Shown here in pieces: positions 34,370 through 44,374 of a DNA stretch of 64,000 bases (position 1 is the stretch's first letter; every line of letters starts with the position of its first letter). The DNA is taken from NCBI RefSeq assembly GCF_023028345.1, contig NZ_CP095487.1, positions 682,001-746,000 on the forward strand. Reading direction: 5' to 3'. This stretch comes from Halorientalis marina. Its GTDB lineage: Archaea; Halobacteriota; Halobacteria; Halobacteriales; Haloarculaceae. The notes under the pieces were generated by a model that did no database searches, had not been told where the DNA came from, and saw only the letters and a list, made by a program, of their open reading frames with translations. The position numbers and the translations under genes were made by a program.

Positions 34370-34783
34370 GTGGCCGACCCTGCCGCCGTCCGCGAGGCCG
34401 TCCTCGCCGAGCACGCCTCGACCGTCGAGCGCGTCCTCGCCTGCGCCGAGGCCGTCGCGGACACGTACGACTCGCCGCCGACCGACGGCCGCGAACTCGC
34501 GAGGACACTCGAACGGGCGCTCTCGGCGGCCGACGTCCTCCCGGCGCTCCCCGGCGTCCTCGTCACGGCCGTCGACGCCGTCGATGGCACGCTCCCGGCG
34601 TCGCCGGTCGCCGCCCCGCCGTACGTCGTCGTCACGAGTCGCGGACCGGTCCTCCGTGCGACCCTCTCCGACTACCGGCTGGTCGTCACCCTGTGCACCT
34701 TCGAGACCGAGCGCGACCCGCGCCGATACGTCCGGGGGCCGTCGGACCCGGCCGCCGCCCTCTCCGTCGCCGTCCGGGACTGA
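34370..34783 (+). CDS. small conserved haloarchaeal protein (DUF7988-like)
   Basis: 137 aa from GTG 34370, one base after the rhodanese-MBL stop, so co-transcribed and probably translationally coupled. Helical first half (AAVREAVLAEHASTVERVLA), beta-rich second half (PPYVVVTSRGPVLRATLSDY). The family name is tentative. Function unknown. Confidence 0.75.
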   Translation: MADPAAVREAVLAEHASTVERVLACAEAVADTYDSPPTDGRELARTLERALSAADVLPALPGVLVTAVDAVDGTLPASPVAAPPYVVVTSRGPVLRATLSDYRLVVTLCTFETERDPRRYVRGPSDPAAALSVAVRD

Positions 34784-34827
34784 CCGATCCCGCAAGACAC
34801 TTTTTGTCGCCCGTGGCAACTGCGCCC

Positions 34828-36369
34828 ATGACCCCCCGTAGTGCCCTCGGGGCGATAGTGCTCGCAGCCCTCCTGATCGGTAGCGCCGGCGCCACCGATG
34901 CCGTCACGGCGCCGTCGTCTGCCCCCGCCACGAACACGACGGCCCAGGACGCCGCCGACATCGGCACCTGGACCGCGCCGGCGGCCGACTTCGACGACCT
35001 CGACGACCGCGAGGCGGTCCGGACGGCGATCGGGAACGGGTCGCTGACCCGCGACGACACCGTCGCCGACCGGGACGTCGCCGTCCTCGCGGTCCCCGCG
35101 TCGGGCGCCTTCGGCGCGCTCGACCGACAGAAAGACGAGAACGAGCCGTACGCGGACGCCTTCGTCGACCTGGTCGGGTCCCGCGAGGGCTTTCGCTTCC
35201 ACCTGAACCAGACGAATCCGGCGCCGAACCTCGCGCCCGCCCGCCTCGACCTCGCGGCGACGAACGAGAACGACGGCCTCCGGGTGGTCCCCGACGAGGC
35301 GAACGGCACGCTGTTCGTCGCGCTCAAGACCGACCGACTGGTTCTGGACCGGCCCGACCGTGCGGGCGTGCGCGTCCGGCCCGGACAGGAGTACGAGGCG
35401 AACTTCACCATCGCCGAATCGGTCGGCCTCTCCGGCGGCCGCCGGACGTCGCTCGGCACCGTCGAGATCGCCGAGCGGACGGCTGGCTTCGAGACCACGG
35501 ACGGGACGCTCCGGTTGGACCTGGGTCGGCAGTGCAACGCGGTCGCCGGTCAGTCCTCGGTCGCGCCCGGCACGGACGTGACCGTCCGCCTCCGTGGCAC
35601 GGGTGACGCCTTCTCGCTGACGCGCGATGTGACCGTCGACCGCAACGGTACTTTCCGGACGGACGTCGAGAACCTCACCCGGCCGTCGGAGACCGCGTTC
35701 GTCGCCACGGTCCGCGGGTTCCCCGACAGCGAGACCGACGGCGTCGTCGGCTTCGGCCGGAGTCTCACGACCGTCGCCGCGAGCGACCAGTCCGGCGCCG
35801 GTCGAACGGTCACAGTCGACTCGGTGTTCCTGTTCGAACCGGGCTTCGTCGTCCTCTATCCGGCCGACGCCGCGCCCGAGCGGACTGCGCCGGCGAGGTG
35901 CCCCGTCGAGATCGACCGCGACCGCGCCGCGGATACCGTCGGCGTGAGCGTCCGTCTCCCCGAGGACAGGTCGACGAACGTGACGGTCCGGCTCGACGAC
36001 CCGCTCGCCGAATCGCGCCGGCTCGTCGCCGTCCCCTTCCTCGATTCGAACCGGAACGGTCGGTTCGACCCGGGCGTCGACGACCCGGTGTTCGTCAACG
36101 GGACCCTCGTCGCCGCCGACCTGAACGTCTCGCTCGCCGCGAACGAGACGACACTGACCACGACCGCACCGCCGACCACTGACTCGCCGACGACCGCGAC
36201 GACGCCGACGACGACGACCTCGCCCACGCCTCATCCCCCCGATACCCCCGATCCGGAGACGGCCACCACCGCACCGCCGACCACCGCCGACGGCCCCGGA
36301 TTCGGCCCGCTCGCGGCACTGCTCGCGCTGGTCGCACTGGCTGCACTCGCGACCGCTCGGCGGTCGTGA
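34828..36369 (+). CDS. secreted BGTF-type surface glycoprotein with PGF-CTERM anchor
   Basis: 513 aa from ATG 34828. Sec signal peptide (ALGAIVLAALLIGSAGATDA), a beta-rich ectodomain of about 400 residues with many N-x-S/T sites, and within it a block near residues 330-435 (VDSVFLFEPGFVVLYP, then FLDSNRNGRFDPGVDDPVFV) like DUF7282 repeats. A Thr/Pro stalk (residues 440-485) leads to the tail DGPGFGPLAALLALVALAAL, a PGF-CTERM archaeosortase signal. Cell-surface protein; ligand unknown. Confidence 0.86.
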   Translation: MTPRSALGAIVLAALLIGSAGATDAVTAPSSAPATNTTAQDAADIGTWTAPAADFDDLDDREAVRTAIGNGSLTRDDTVADRDVAVLAVPASGAFGALDRQKDENEPYADAFVDLVGSREGFRFHLNQTNPAPNLAPARLDLAATNENDGLRVVPDEANGTLFVALKTDRLVLDRPDRAGVRVRPGQEYEANFTIAESVGLSGGRRTSLGTVEIAERTAGFETTDGTLRLDLGRQCNAVAGQSSVAPGTDVTVRLRGTGDAFSLTRDVTVDRNGTFRTDVENLTRPSETAFVATVRGFPDSETDGVVGFGRSLTTVAASDQSGAGRTVTVDSVFLFEPGFVVLYPADAAPERTAPARCPVEIDRDRAADTVGVSVRLPEDRSTNVTVRLDDPLAESRRLVAVPFLDSNRNGRFDPGVDDPVFVNGTLVAADLNVSLAANETTLTTTAPPTTDSPTTATTPTTTTSPTPHPPDTPDPETATTAPPTTADGPGFGPLAALLALVALAALATARRS

Positions 36370-36419
36370 CCGCGCCGCTTCCGGTGGCTTGATAGCGCCG
36401 GCCACGCTGACTCGCGTCT

Positions 36420-39158
36420 ATGGACGCGGCGCTTGGCCCGCCCGAGAAGATGGCCGACCGGGCCGACGACCTGACGCCGATGATGCGCCAGTACTTCGAG
36501 CTCTGCTCGGCGTACGACGACTCGCTCGTCCTCTTCCAGGTGGGGGACTTCTACGAGGCGTTCTGTGACGCCGCCGAGCGCGTCTCGCGGCTCTGTGAGA
36601 TCACGCTCACCAAACGCGAGGACTCGACCGGCACCTACCCGATGGCCGGTGTCCCTATCGACAACGCCGAGAGCTACATCGACACCTTGCTGGATGCCGG
36701 CTACCGCGTCGCCGTCGCCGACCAGGTCCAGGACCCGGAGGAAGCCACGGGCGTCGTCGACCGCGCGGTGACGCGGGTTGTCACCCCCGGGACGCTCACC
36801 GAGGACGAACTCCTCCGCACCGACGACAACAACTTCGTCGCCTGTCTCGCGCTGGCCGACGGCGAGTACGGGCTGGCCGTGCTCGACGTCTCGACCGGCG
36901 ACTTCTACGCCACGAGCGTCGCCCGCGAGTCCGCCGTCGTCGACGAACTCGGGCGCTTCTCGCCGGCGGAAGCCATCGTCGGCCCCGACGCCCCGGACCT
37001 CTTCGCCGACGACTGCATGGTCACGCCCTACGACGGGGCCGTCTTCGCCGACGACCACGCCCGGGAGCTGGTCGCGGCCTACTTCGGCGACCCCGACGCC
37101 CTCCTGGCTGGCGACGCCGAAATCAGTGCCTGCGGTGCCCTCCTCGACTACGCCGAGTACACGCGCGGTGCCGAAACCGACGACGGAGCGGCGCCCGACG
37201 ACGGCGGGGCGTCGGCCGCTTCCGTGGATGGCGACGGGGCCGCCGGCGACGACCACGGTCGACTCGACTACCTCAACCACCTCACGCGCTACGACCCTCG
37301 CGAATACCTCCTGCTCGACCGCGTGGCCCTGGAGAGCCTGGAACTGTTCGACCGCCGGGCGGTCCACGGGCGCGCCGGCGCGACCCTCGCCGAAGTGCTC
37401 GACGAGACGGCCTGCGCGCTCGGCGGCCGGGAACTCAAAGACTGGCTCCGCCGGCCGCTGCTCGACCGCGACCGCATCGCGGCCCGCCACGACGCCGTCG
37501 GCGAACTCACGGGCGACGTGCGGACCCGCGAACGCCTCCACGACGACCTCCGGGACGTGTACGACATCGAGCGGCTGATATCGAGGGTATCGCGGGCCCG
37601 CGCGAACGCCCGCGACCTCCGCTCGCTGAAAGCGACCCTCGACGTGGTGCCCGAACTCCGGGAGACGCTCGCTGACGCCGACTGCGAGAAACTCCGCGCC
37701 CTCCGGGACCGTCTCGACCCGCTCGAAGACGTGCGCGACCGGATCGGTCGGGCCATCCGCGAGGAGCCCCCCATCGAAGTGACCGAGGGCGGCGTCGTCC
37801 GCGAGGGGTACGACGCGGACCTCGACGACCTGCGCGAGACCGAGCGTTCCGGCAAGCAGTGGATCGACGCCCTGGAGGAGACCGAGCGCGAACGGACCGG
37901 CGTCGACTCGCTGAAAGTCGGGCACAACTCCGTTCACGGCTACTACATCGAGGTGACCGACCCAAACCTCGACGCGGTGCCCGAGGATTACGAGCGTCGC
38001 CAGACCCTGAAGAACTCCGAGCGGTTCGTCACGCCCGAACTCAAGGCCCGCGAGGACGAGATCATCCAGGCCGAACAGCGGGCCGACGACCTCGAATACC
38101 GGCTGTTCCGGGAGACGCGCGACGCCGTCGCCGCCGAAGCCGAGCGCGTCCAGGCCGTCGCCGAGGCGCTGGCCGAACTCGACGCCCTCGTCTCGCTCGC
38201 GACGGTCGCCGCGGAACACGACTACACGCGCCCGTCGTTCGTCGACGCACCGAAACACGTCGACATCCGCGGCGGCCGCCACCCCGTCGTCGAGCGCACC
38301 CAGGAGTCGTTCGTCCCCAACGACACACGCCTCGACGCCGACCGCTTCTTCGCGGTCGTCACCGGCCCGAACATGAGCGGGAAGTCGACCTACATGCGCC
38401 AGGTCGCGCTGATCCAGCTGATGGCACAGGCCGGGGGGTTCGTGCCCGCCGCCGACGCCGACCTCGCGCTCGTCGACCGGGTGTTCACCCGCGTCGGCGC
38501 CAGCGACGACATCGCAGGCGGGAAATCGACGTTCATGGTCGAGATGACCGAGTTGGCAACCATCCTCGACAACGCGACCGAGCGCTCGCTGATCCTGCTC
38601 GACGAGGTGGGCCGGGGCACCAGCACGGCCGACGGCCTCGCCATCGCGCGGGCGGTCACCGAGTACGTCCACGACGAGATCGGGGCGCGCACGCTCTTTG
38701 CCACCCACCACCACGAACTCACCGAGACGGCCGTAGACCTGCCGGGCGCGTTCAATCTGCACTTCACGGCCGAACAGCGGGGCGAGCGGGTCGACTTCGA
38801 CCACGAGGTCCGGTCCGGCCCCGCCGCGGCGTCCTACGGCGTCGAGGTCGCCCGTGAGGCCGGCATCCCCGAGGCCGTGGTCGAGCGCTCGCGGGCGCTG
38901 CTCGACGCCGACGAACCCGGCCGCGGGGATAGCGACGAGACGGCGAACGGCCACCGCCCCGACGTGCGCTCGAACGGCGCGACGGCCGACGGGGATTCGG
39001 CCGCGACGGACGACGCGGCCGACGACACGGCCGACGGCGCGGCGGACTCGACGGACGTTGACCTCGCGGCGACAATCCGCGCACAGAACCTCGCGACGAC
39101 GACGCCTATCGAGGCGCTGCAACTGCTGCACGACCTGCAGGAACGGCTCGACGACTAG
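36420..39158 (+). CDS. mutS: DNA mismatch repair protein MutS
   Basis: 912 aa. Mismatch-reading F44-x-E46 in VGDFYEAF, connector, lever/clamp domains, and ATPase with Walker [10 protein letters not shown] (649-657), Walker [13 protein letters not shown] and ATHHHELTE. This is full-length, MutS1-type. The tail (residues 835-895) carries an acidic Asp/Ala linker before a final helix. No mutL is in the window. Its stop shares a CTAG with the convergent nucS stop. Confidence 0.97.
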   Translation: MDAALGPPEKMADRADDLTPMMRQYFELCSAYDDSLVLFQVGDFYEAFCDAAERVSRLCEITLTKREDSTGTYPMAGVPIDNAESYIDTLLDAGYRVAVADQVQDPEEATGVVDRAVTRVVTPGTLTEDELLRTDDNNFVACLALADGEYGLAVLDVSTGDFYATSVARESAVVDELGRFSPAEAIVGPDAPDLFADDCMVTPYDGAVFADDHARELVAAYFGDPDALLAGDAEISACGALLDYAEYTRGAETDDGAAPDDGGASAASVDGDGAAGDDHGRLDYLNHLTRYDPREYLLLDRVALESLELFDRRAVHGRAGATLAEVLDETACALGGRELKDWLRRPLLDRDRIAARHDAVGELTGDVRTRERLHDDLRDVYDIERLISRVSRARANARDLRSLKATLDVVPELRETLADADCEKLRALRDRLDPLEDVRDRIGRAIREEPPIEVTEGGVVREGYDADLDDLRETERSGKQWIDALEETERERTGVDSLKVGHNSVHGYYIEVTDPNLDAVPEDYERRQTLKNSERFVTPELKAREDEIIQAEQRADDLEYRLFRETRDAVAAEAERVQAVAEALAELDALVSLATVAAEHDYTRPSFVDAPKHVDIRGGRHPVVERTQESFVPNDTRLDADRFFAVVTGPNMSGKSTYMRQVALIQLMAQAGGFVPAADADLALVDRVFTRVGASDDIAGGKSTFMVEMTELATILDNATERSLILLDEVGRGTSTADGLAIARAVTEYVHDEIGARTLFATHHHELTETAVDLPGAFNLHFTAEQRGERVDFDHEVRSGPAAASYGVEVAREAGIPEAVVERSRALLDADEPGRGDSDETANGHRPDVRSNGATADGDSAATDDAADDTADGAADSTDVDLAATIRAQNLATTTPIEALQLLHDLQERLDD

Positions 39159-39994
39159 TCCTCGATGGGTGCCGACGCCTCGCCGTCGTCCGCGTCGCCG
39201 TCGTCCGCGGTGGGGTCGTCGGTCGCCGGTTCGAGCGCGACGAATGCCAGTCCCTTCTCGGCGAGGAGGCCGCGGGCGCGGTCGGTCACGGAGGGCGCGA
39301 CGAGGATACCCCGCACCTCGGCGTCGGCGTGGAGGTCCCGCGAGAGCGCGTCCACGTACCGCGAGAGCTGGCCCACGGCGTCCGGGCCGACGCGCCTGCG
39401 TTTCAGCTCCACGACGACCGGCCGGTCGCGCTCGTCCTCGCCGTAGATGTCGACGGCGCCCGCCGGCGTCTCCCGCTCGGTCGACAGCGGCGTGAACGAC
39501 TCCTCGACGAGGTCCGGGTCCGCGAGGATACGCTGGCGGAGGTCCTCCTCGGTCCCGACGAGCGAGAGGTCCTCCTCGTCGGTGACGCCGTAGGCGACGA
39601 CGTGATGGACCGTCTCGAAGGTGACCACGAGTTCCTCCTCGGGCGTCGAGCGCAGGCTGTGGAGTTCGAGTCGGCCGTCGGCCAGCCCCGCCTCCTGCGT
39701 ACAGCCCGGCGGTTGCCAGTTGACGGGCTGTTGCCCCTCGTCGGTGTGGACGAGGATCGTCCCGTCGGGTTTGCAAACGACCAGCCGGTCGCCGGGGCCG
39801 AGGCGGCTCGACGCGCGCCCGTCGTAGTCGACGGTACAGCGGCCAAAGACCGTCACCATCGCGTCCCGGTCGATGGCGGCGGCGATCCGGTCGCGCGCCG
39901 TGGCGGGGGCCGGCCCCGTCAGCGTCTCGACCCCCTCCTCGCCCGTCGGTGTGTCCTCCGTCACTGTCACGGGAGTAGCCGCCGCCGGGCGCAT
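39155..39994 (-). CDS. nucS: endonuclease NucS/EndoMS
   Basis: 279 aa. N-terminal DNA-binding half and C-terminal RecB-like nuclease with PD-(D/E)xK residues in [20 protein letters not shown] (Asp, Glu, Lys), followed by [10 protein letters not shown]. NucS cuts both strands at mismatches (or branched DNA) and works with PCNA, forming the MutS-independent mismatch pathway. ATG 39994 is used. GTG starts about 24-30 bp downstream (VTVTEDTP) are alternatives. Overlaps the mutS 3' end by 4 bp. Confidence 0.94.
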   Translation of the reverse strand: MRPAAATPVTVTEDTPTGEEGVETLTGPAPATARDRIAAAIDRDAMVTVFGRCTVDYDGRASSRLGPGDRLVVCKPDGTILVHTDEGQQPVNWQPPGCTQEAGLADGRLELHSLRSTPEEELVVTFETVHHVVAYGVTDEEDLSLVGTEEDLRQRILADPDLVEESFTPLSTERETPAGAVDIYGEDERDRPVVVELKRRRVGPDAVGQLSRYVDALSRDLHADAEVRGILVAPSVTDRARGLLAEKGLAFVALEPATDDPTADDGDADDGEASAPIED

Positions 39995-40027
39995 AAGCCC
40001 GTCGGGACCGCACCGGTTCGGGTCCCC

Positions 40028-40603
40028 TCATTCGCTCGCCCCGTCGGCGCCCGGGCCGAACACGACCGTCCGGTCGCCCGCCCACGCCCGAAGCCGGACC
40101 CGGAGCCGGTCGCGTGCCTCGGCGGGCGTCAGTCGCCCCTCGTCGACTGCCGCGGCGAGGACGCCCTTCGTCCCCGTGAACCAGCCACGGACGAGCGCGC
40201 CGTCGGCCCGTGCGTCGGCCGCGTCGATGCCGATCAGTGCGCCCGCACCCGACCGATCGGTCTCGACCGCGGGGAACCCGAACCAGCAGACGAAGAAGGG
40301 TTCCGTCCCGTCACGGTCGATCCGGTAACAGGCCTCGTACGTACAGAAATCCAGGTGCGTGTCCACGACCGTCTCGAAGGACACGCCGGTCGCGAGCGGC
40401 GCGGGATCGACGCCGGGGACCGTATGCGGGTCGACGCTCGGCTTCTCGTCGTGATCGCCGCTCGCGCTGGCCCCGCTCTCCGTGACCGCCGCGAGCGAAT
40501 CCAGCAGTCCACACTCGTGGGCGCCGCCGTGTGAGTAGTGACAGTCGTATCGGCCGTCGGCGCGCTCGACGGCCACCAGTGCCCTGTGTCCCACCGGAAT
40601 CAC
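40028..40603 (-). CDS. conserved haloarchaeal protein (DUF6735-like)
   Basis: 191 aa. Recognisable start GHRALVAVERADGRYDCHYS, with the family block FFVCWFGFPAVETD and a C-terminal helix rich in Arg. Several Cys/His residues (DCHYSHGGAHEC) could bind metal. Function unknown. Upstream of nucS on the same strand with a 33-bp gap, so possibly co-transcribed. Confidence 0.75.
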   Translation of the reverse strand: MIPVGHRALVAVERADGRYDCHYSHGGAHECGLLDSLAAVTESGASASGDHDEKPSVDPHTVPGVDPAPLATGVSFETVVDTHLDFCTYEACYRIDRDGTEPFFVCWFGFPAVETDRSGAGALIGIDAADARADGALVRGWFTGTKGVLAAAVDEGRLTPAEARDRLRVRLRAWAGDRTVVFGPGADGASE

Positions 40604-40695
40604 GGGCGGGTCTGGTCACGGTCTGGTACAAAAAAGTCGGGAACGCGACCGCGGTTCACCAGCGGCGCGACGGGTCCGCCCCGCGGACGACTGGA

Positions 40696-41067
40696 TTACT
40701 CGACCTCGATGGTGTGGCCGCGGGTCGTCGCGCCGTCGAGGACCGGCAGCCGGACTTCGAGGATGCCGTTGCGGTACTCCGCGGCGATCTCCTCGGGCTC
40801 GATCTCCTTGGGCATCCGGAACGTCCGGTGGTAGGTCTGCTTGCGCCCGGCCGCCTCGTCCTCGTGTTCGGCCGAGATATCCAGTCGCCCCTCGTACCAG
40901 TTGACCTCGATCTCCTCGCGCTCGAAGCCCGGCATCTCCACGGTGAGGACGAACTCGCCGTCCTCCTCGTAGAGTTCGTAGTCGTCGCTGCCGAACCCGG
41001 GGAACAGCCGGGACGGCAGGTCCACGCTGCTCGTCCACGAACTGGCTGGGTTGGTTGGCAGGGCCAT
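40696..41067 (-). CDS. Hsp20/alpha-crystallin small heat-shock protein
   Basis: 123 aa. Alpha-crystallin domain from ELYEEDGEFVLTVEMPGFER to YRNGILEVRLPVL (the A-x-x-x-n-G-v-L signature). The short N-terminal arm and C-terminal extension are typical of haloarchaeal sHSPs. ATP-independent holdase in the cytosol. A TATA box lies 40 bp upstream of the start. Confidence 0.93.
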   Translation of the reverse strand: MALPTNPASSWTSSVDLPSRLFPGFGSDDYELYEEDGEFVLTVEMPGFEREEIEVNWYEGRLDISAEHEDEAAGRKQTYHRTFRMPKEIEPEEIAAEYRNGILEVRLPVLDGATTRGHTIEVE

Positions 41068-41104
41068 CGAGCATCACCCATCGAATGCTAGATTTGCGAT
41101 TCTG

Positions 41105-41111
41105 TATAAAG
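41105..41111 (-). promoter_or_regulatory. TATA box of the Hsp20 gene
   Basis: CTTTATA on the minus strand, about 40 bp upstream of the hsp20 ATG. This gives a short leader containing GGGTGATG, a possible ribosome-binding site. Heat-inducible behaviour is expected from the gene type, not shown by the sequence. Confidence 0.55.
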
Positions 41112-41203
41112 TTTGTGTGGTGGCTGGTAACTCTCCACACGAAACTGAGGGGTCGAGCGGCTGGCGAAACAACGGCATAACGGGGTGAAAGTGGGACCTA
41201 CTG

Positions 41204-42388
41204 TCAGCCACGTGGGTCGACGACTTCGGCGGTTTCGGCGAGGGATTCGGCCCGTTTATATAGGTCGTCCGGTTCGATGGCGGCGACCGCCTCGAGGGTG
41301 GCGTTGGTCTCTGCCTGGTCGGGGGCGAAGCGGTTACAGCCGGCGGGGATCGTCGAGTCGGTGAAGGTCCCGATCTCGCGGGCGCGTTCGACGATGTCGT
41401 TTTTGTCCATCGTGAGCAGGGGGCGATGAATCGGGAGGTCGGTGGCGGCGCTCGTCACCCGGAGGTTCCGGGCGGTCTGACTGGACTTCTGCCCGATGGA
41501 CTCGCCGGTGACGATGCCGCCGGCGCCGGTCCGCTCCGCGACCGCCTCGGCGACGGCGAACGTGAACCGCCGGAAGACGAGCATCCGGCCGGTGCCGAGG
41601 TCGTCGGCCAGCGACTCGACGACCGGCCCGCCCGGGACGACCCGCAGTGGCATCTCGAAGTTCGGCGCGTACTCGGCGAGCGTCCGGACGGTCTCGACCG
41701 CGCGGGCCCGATGGTCGGGGCCGCCGTACGCCCCGAGATCGACGTAGACGGGGACGACCGGACAGCCCTTCCGCATACACTCGTAGGCGGCGACCGGCGA
41801 GTCGATGCCGCCGCTGACCAGCGCGACGACCGACTGCTGGCTCCCCAGCGGGAACCCACCCGGCCCCGCAACCGTCTCCAGGAAGACGAACGCCTCGTCT
41901 TCGCGGACCTCGACGTTGAACGTCAGGTCCGGGTCGTCGAGGTCGACCACCGGCTCGAAGTCGTCGGCGACGGTCTCCCAGATCGCCTCCCCGCCCGCCT
42001 CGGCGAGGTCCTCGCTCGTGAACGGGTAGTCCGTCCCGGCCCGCCGGGGGTCAACCGCGAAGCTCCCGCCGTCGTAGCGCGCGTCGGCCGTCCGGACGAG
42101 CGCGTCGACGATTGCGTCGTGCTCCGGCGGGACCGACAGCGCCGGACTCGTCGAGACGACGCCGAAGACATCGGCCGCCGCCCGCGCTGCCCGGGCCGCA
42201 CTCCCCTCCCTCGTCCGGATCCGCGGCCGCGTCGGGTGGGCCTCGACCTCGCCGTCGATTCCCCGGTCGGCCAGCACGGCGGCGACGTTGTCGAGCAGCC
42301 GGTCCGCCATCTTCCCGCGGACCTGCCTGCTCTTCGTGCCCATATCGCCGTACCTGACGAGGACGGTGTCGGCACCCGGCGGCTCCAT
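41204..42388 (-). CDS. thiI: tRNA sulfurtransferase ThiI (4-thiouridine synthesis)
   Basis: 394 aa from ATG 42388 (MEPPGADTVLVRYGDMGTKS). N-terminal ferredoxin-like and THUMP domains bind tRNA. The PP-loop ATPase has VSGGIDSPVAAYECMRKGC. The segment TGESIGQKSSQTARNL is characteristic. It activates U8 of tRNA for sulfur insertion. The C-terminal rhodanese of bacterial ThiI is absent, as in archaea. The longer frame upstream (to 42451) lacks conservation. Confidence 0.93.
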   Translation of the reverse strand: MEPPGADTVLVRYGDMGTKSRQVRGKMADRLLDNVAAVLADRGIDGEVEAHPTRPRIRTREGSAARAARAAADVFGVVSTSPALSVPPEHDAIVDALVRTADARYDGGSFAVDPRRAGTDYPFTSEDLAEAGGEAIWETVADDFEPVVDLDDPDLTFNVEVREDEAFVFLETVAGPGGFPLGSQQSVVALVSGGIDSPVAAYECMRKGCPVVPVYVDLGAYGGPDHRARAVETVRTLAEYAPNFEMPLRVVPGGPVVESLADDLGTGRMLVFRRFTFAVAEAVAERTGAGGIVTGESIGQKSSQTARNLRVTSAATDLPIHRPLLTMDKNDIVERAREIGTFTDSTIPAGCNRFAPDQAETNATLEAVAAIEPDDLYKRAESLAETAEVVDPRG

Positions 42389-42527
42389 GCCCGATACCAG
42401 ACGACTGGAGGCTAAATCCCTGTCGTCGCCGCTCTCCGCCCTCGATTCCATTCATATATGTTACTCTTCCCGTGAACGCTCGCACACTGACTGCCGGTAA
42501 CGGCCTTCTACTGTCCGTTCCAAACAT

Positions 42528-42541
42528 GACTAACCAGTTGG
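42528..42541 (+). promoter_or_regulatory. candidate Bat-type UAS upstream of bop
   Basis: GACTAACCAGTTGG agrees at 8 of 12 fixed positions with the Halobacterium bop upstream element ACCcnactagTTnG. It lies about 48 bp before the expected start site, nearly the same distance as in Halobacterium. Suggests activation of bop by a Bat-like regulator under low oxygen/light. Confidence 0.45.
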
Positions 42542-42550
42542 GCATTGATA

Positions 42551-42558
42551 TTTTATAA
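42551..42558 (+). promoter_or_regulatory. TATA box of the bop gene
   Basis: TTTTATAA ends 26 bp before ATG 42585, ideal for a leaderless or near-leaderless transcript. It supports ATG 42585 over an upstream in-frame TTG. Confidence 0.7.
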
Positions 42559-42584
42559 GTCGAAACCGTACTTGCTTGTGTACC

Positions 42585-43316
42585 ATGCCAACTCCAGGCT
42601 CGGAACGGATCTGGTTGCTGATCGGAACTGCACTGATGGCGCTCGGGACGCTGGCGTTCATCGCGATGGGTTGGAACGAGGACGACCCAGAGGCACAGGA
42701 GTATTACATCATAACCATATTCATCCCGGCCATCGCGGCGACGTCGTACTTCTCGATGGTCATGGGATTCGGGTTGACGGAGATCACGGTCGCCGGCGAG
42801 GTCCTGGACATCTACTGGGCCCGCTACGCCGACTGGCTGTTCACGACGCCGCTGTTGCTCGTTGACCTCGCCCTGCTCGCCGGGGCGGACCGCAACACCA
42901 TCGCGACGCTGGTCGGCCTCGACGTCGGGATGATCGTCACCGGTCTCGTGGGTGCACTGGTGACCTCCAGCGTGACGATGCGGATCGCCTGGTGGGGAAT
43001 CAGCTGTGGCTTCTTCCTGGCCCTGCTGTACATCCTCGTCAGCAGGCTGTCGGCCCAGGCCGCGACCCAGAGCGGGGACGTGGCGAGTCTGTTCAGCACG
43101 CTCAGGAACGTGGTGATACTCCTCTGGACGGCGTACCCCATCGTGTGGATCGTCGGCACGGAGGGGCTCGGCCTCATCGGACTCTACCCCGAGACGGCCG
43201 CGTTCATGGTCCTCGACGTGACCGCGAAGGTCGGCTTCGGCTTCCTGCTGCTCCGCAGCCGGAACGTCCTCGACCAGGTGAGCAGCAGCGCACCCGAAAC
43301 AGCCGCTGCCGACTGA
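42585..43316 (+). CDS. bop: bacteriorhodopsin, light-driven proton pump
   Basis: 243 aa, seven helices. All proton-pump residues are visible: R80 and D83 (BR R82, D85) in [21 protein letters not shown], proton donor D94 (D96), D113 (D115), release-group E193 and E203 (E194, E204), counter-ion D211 (D212) and retinal Schiff-base lysine K215 (K216) in [10 protein letters not shown]. Both D85 and D96 are kept, which argues for outward proton pumping rather than chloride pumping or sensing. First gene of the bop-crtY-blh set. A T-run (GTTTTTTG near 43336) follows the stop. Confidence 0.96.
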   Translation: MPTPGSERIWLLIGTALMALGTLAFIAMGWNEDDPEAQEYYIITIFIPAIAATSYFSMVMGFGLTEITVAGEVLDIYWARYADWLFTTPLLLVDLALLAGADRNTIATLVGLDVGMIVTGLVGALVTSSVTMRIAWWGISCGFFLALLYILVSRLSAQAATQSGDVASLFSTLRNVVILLWTAYPIVWIVGTEGLGLIGLYPETAAFMVLDVTAKVGFGFLLLRSRNVLDQVSSSAPETAAAD

Positions 43317-43468
43317 CGAGACGACCGCTCGTTGCGTTTTTTGTGCCACGCGATCAGCGCCCGTTTCACGACCAGCGACCCGTATCCGACTCCTGACTCC
43401 ATGACACCACCCCCTGACGTGCTCCCCGCCGGCCGCGCCCGCCGGGGAAAACCACATGGTGGTGCCCC

Positions 43469-44374
43469 GTGAATCCACAAGCCATGCGGGGGATGGTCGG
43501 ATGGACCACACGGGCGGCAGTCGCGACCACGGGGGGAGCCGGACGCACGAGCGCGGCCGTCGCGGTCGCGACCGGCGCATCGGCGCTTCCGTCCCTCTCC
43601 TACGCCGAGTTTCACCTCGTGTTCGTCCTGCCCGTCCTCCTCGGACTGGCCGCCGTCGCCTCCTACCCGCTCGGGAATCGGCCGTACGCCGCGCCGGCGG
43701 GAATCGCCATCCTCGCCGTCGTCGCCCTCCTCTATACGACACCCTGGGACAACCACCTCATCGCCGTCGGCGTCTGGGGGTACGCGGAGGGGGCCGTCCT
43801 CTTCCGTATCTGGGAGGCACCCATCGAGGAGTACCTCTTTTTCGTCCTCCAGCCGCTCGTGACGAGCCTGTGGCTGTGTCGCCTGCCCGCCGTCACCGAC
43901 GCCGACCCCATCGGTGATCGCGACTTCGGTATCCCGCTGGGCCACCACGCGCTGGGCCTGCTCGGCGGCGGCCTCGTCAGCGCCGCCGGCTGGCTGCTCG
44001 TCGGGCAGTACTACTACATCGGCACCCTCCTGCTGTGGGCCGGCCCGCCGCTCGCGATCCAGTGGGCCTTCGCCTGGCCGGTCCTCTGGGACCTCCGCCG
44101 AACGCTGGCGGTCGGCGTCCTCGTCCCCACCGTCTACCTCTGGATCGTCGACCGCATCGCCATCGCCATGGGTATCTGGTTTTTCAACCCGGCCTACATG
44201 ACCGGGCTCGCCGTGTTCGGCCTGCCCGTCGAGGAGATGCTCTTTTTCCTGCTCACGAACGTCTTCCTCGTCCAGGGCCTGCTCCTGTTCTGGTGGGTCA
44301 CCGACCGCTGGCCCGCGGTCCTGGCCCGCTGGCAGGGCGTGACCGACCGCTGGGGACGGGCCACCGACGGATGA
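43469..44374 (+). CDS. crtY: lycopene beta-cyclase (CrtYcd-fusion type)
   Basis: 301 aa from GTG 43469 (ATG 43484 is an alternative). Seven or more helices with two homologous halves: PWDN at 92-95 and APIEEYLFF at 117-125 in the first, LPVEEMLFF in the second. This matches the archaeal fused form of the heterodimeric bacterial CrtYc/CrtYd. It cyclises lycopene to beta-carotene, the precursor of retinal. Its stop overlaps the blh start by 4 bp (ATGA). Confidence 0.94.
   Translation: MNPQAMRGMVGWTTRAAVATTGGAGRTSAAVAVATGASALPSLSYAEFHLVFVLPVLLGLAAVASYPLGNRPYAAPAGIAILAVVALLYTTPWDNHLIAVGVWGYAEGAVLFRIWEAPIEEYLFFVLQPLVTSLWLCRLPAVTDADPIGDRDFGIPLGHHALGLLGGGLVSAAGWLLVGQYYYIGTLLLWAGPPLAIQWAFAWPVLWDLRRTLAVGVLVPTVYLWIVDRIAIAMGIWFFNPAYMTGLAVFGLPVEEMLFFLLTNVFLVQGLLLFWWVTDRWPAVLARWQGVTDRWGRATDG

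Noticed and set aside
36231..40085. Very long open frame on the minus strand antisense to mutS (over 1,200 codons)
   Set aside because: Its product is Arg/Val/Asp-rich low-complexity sequence produced by the codon bias of mutS and nucS. No domain is recognisable and the sense strand encodes an intact MutS.
42585..43316. Rhodopsin considered as halorhodopsin or sensory rhodopsin
   Set aside because: Asp is present at both the D85 and D96 positions and the E194/E204 release group is kept, which fits a proton pump. No transducer gene adjoins it.
43424..43447. GC-rich near-palindrome upstream of crtY
   Set aside because: Pairing is limited to five outer bases with a mismatched interior; not distinguishable from background in this GC content.
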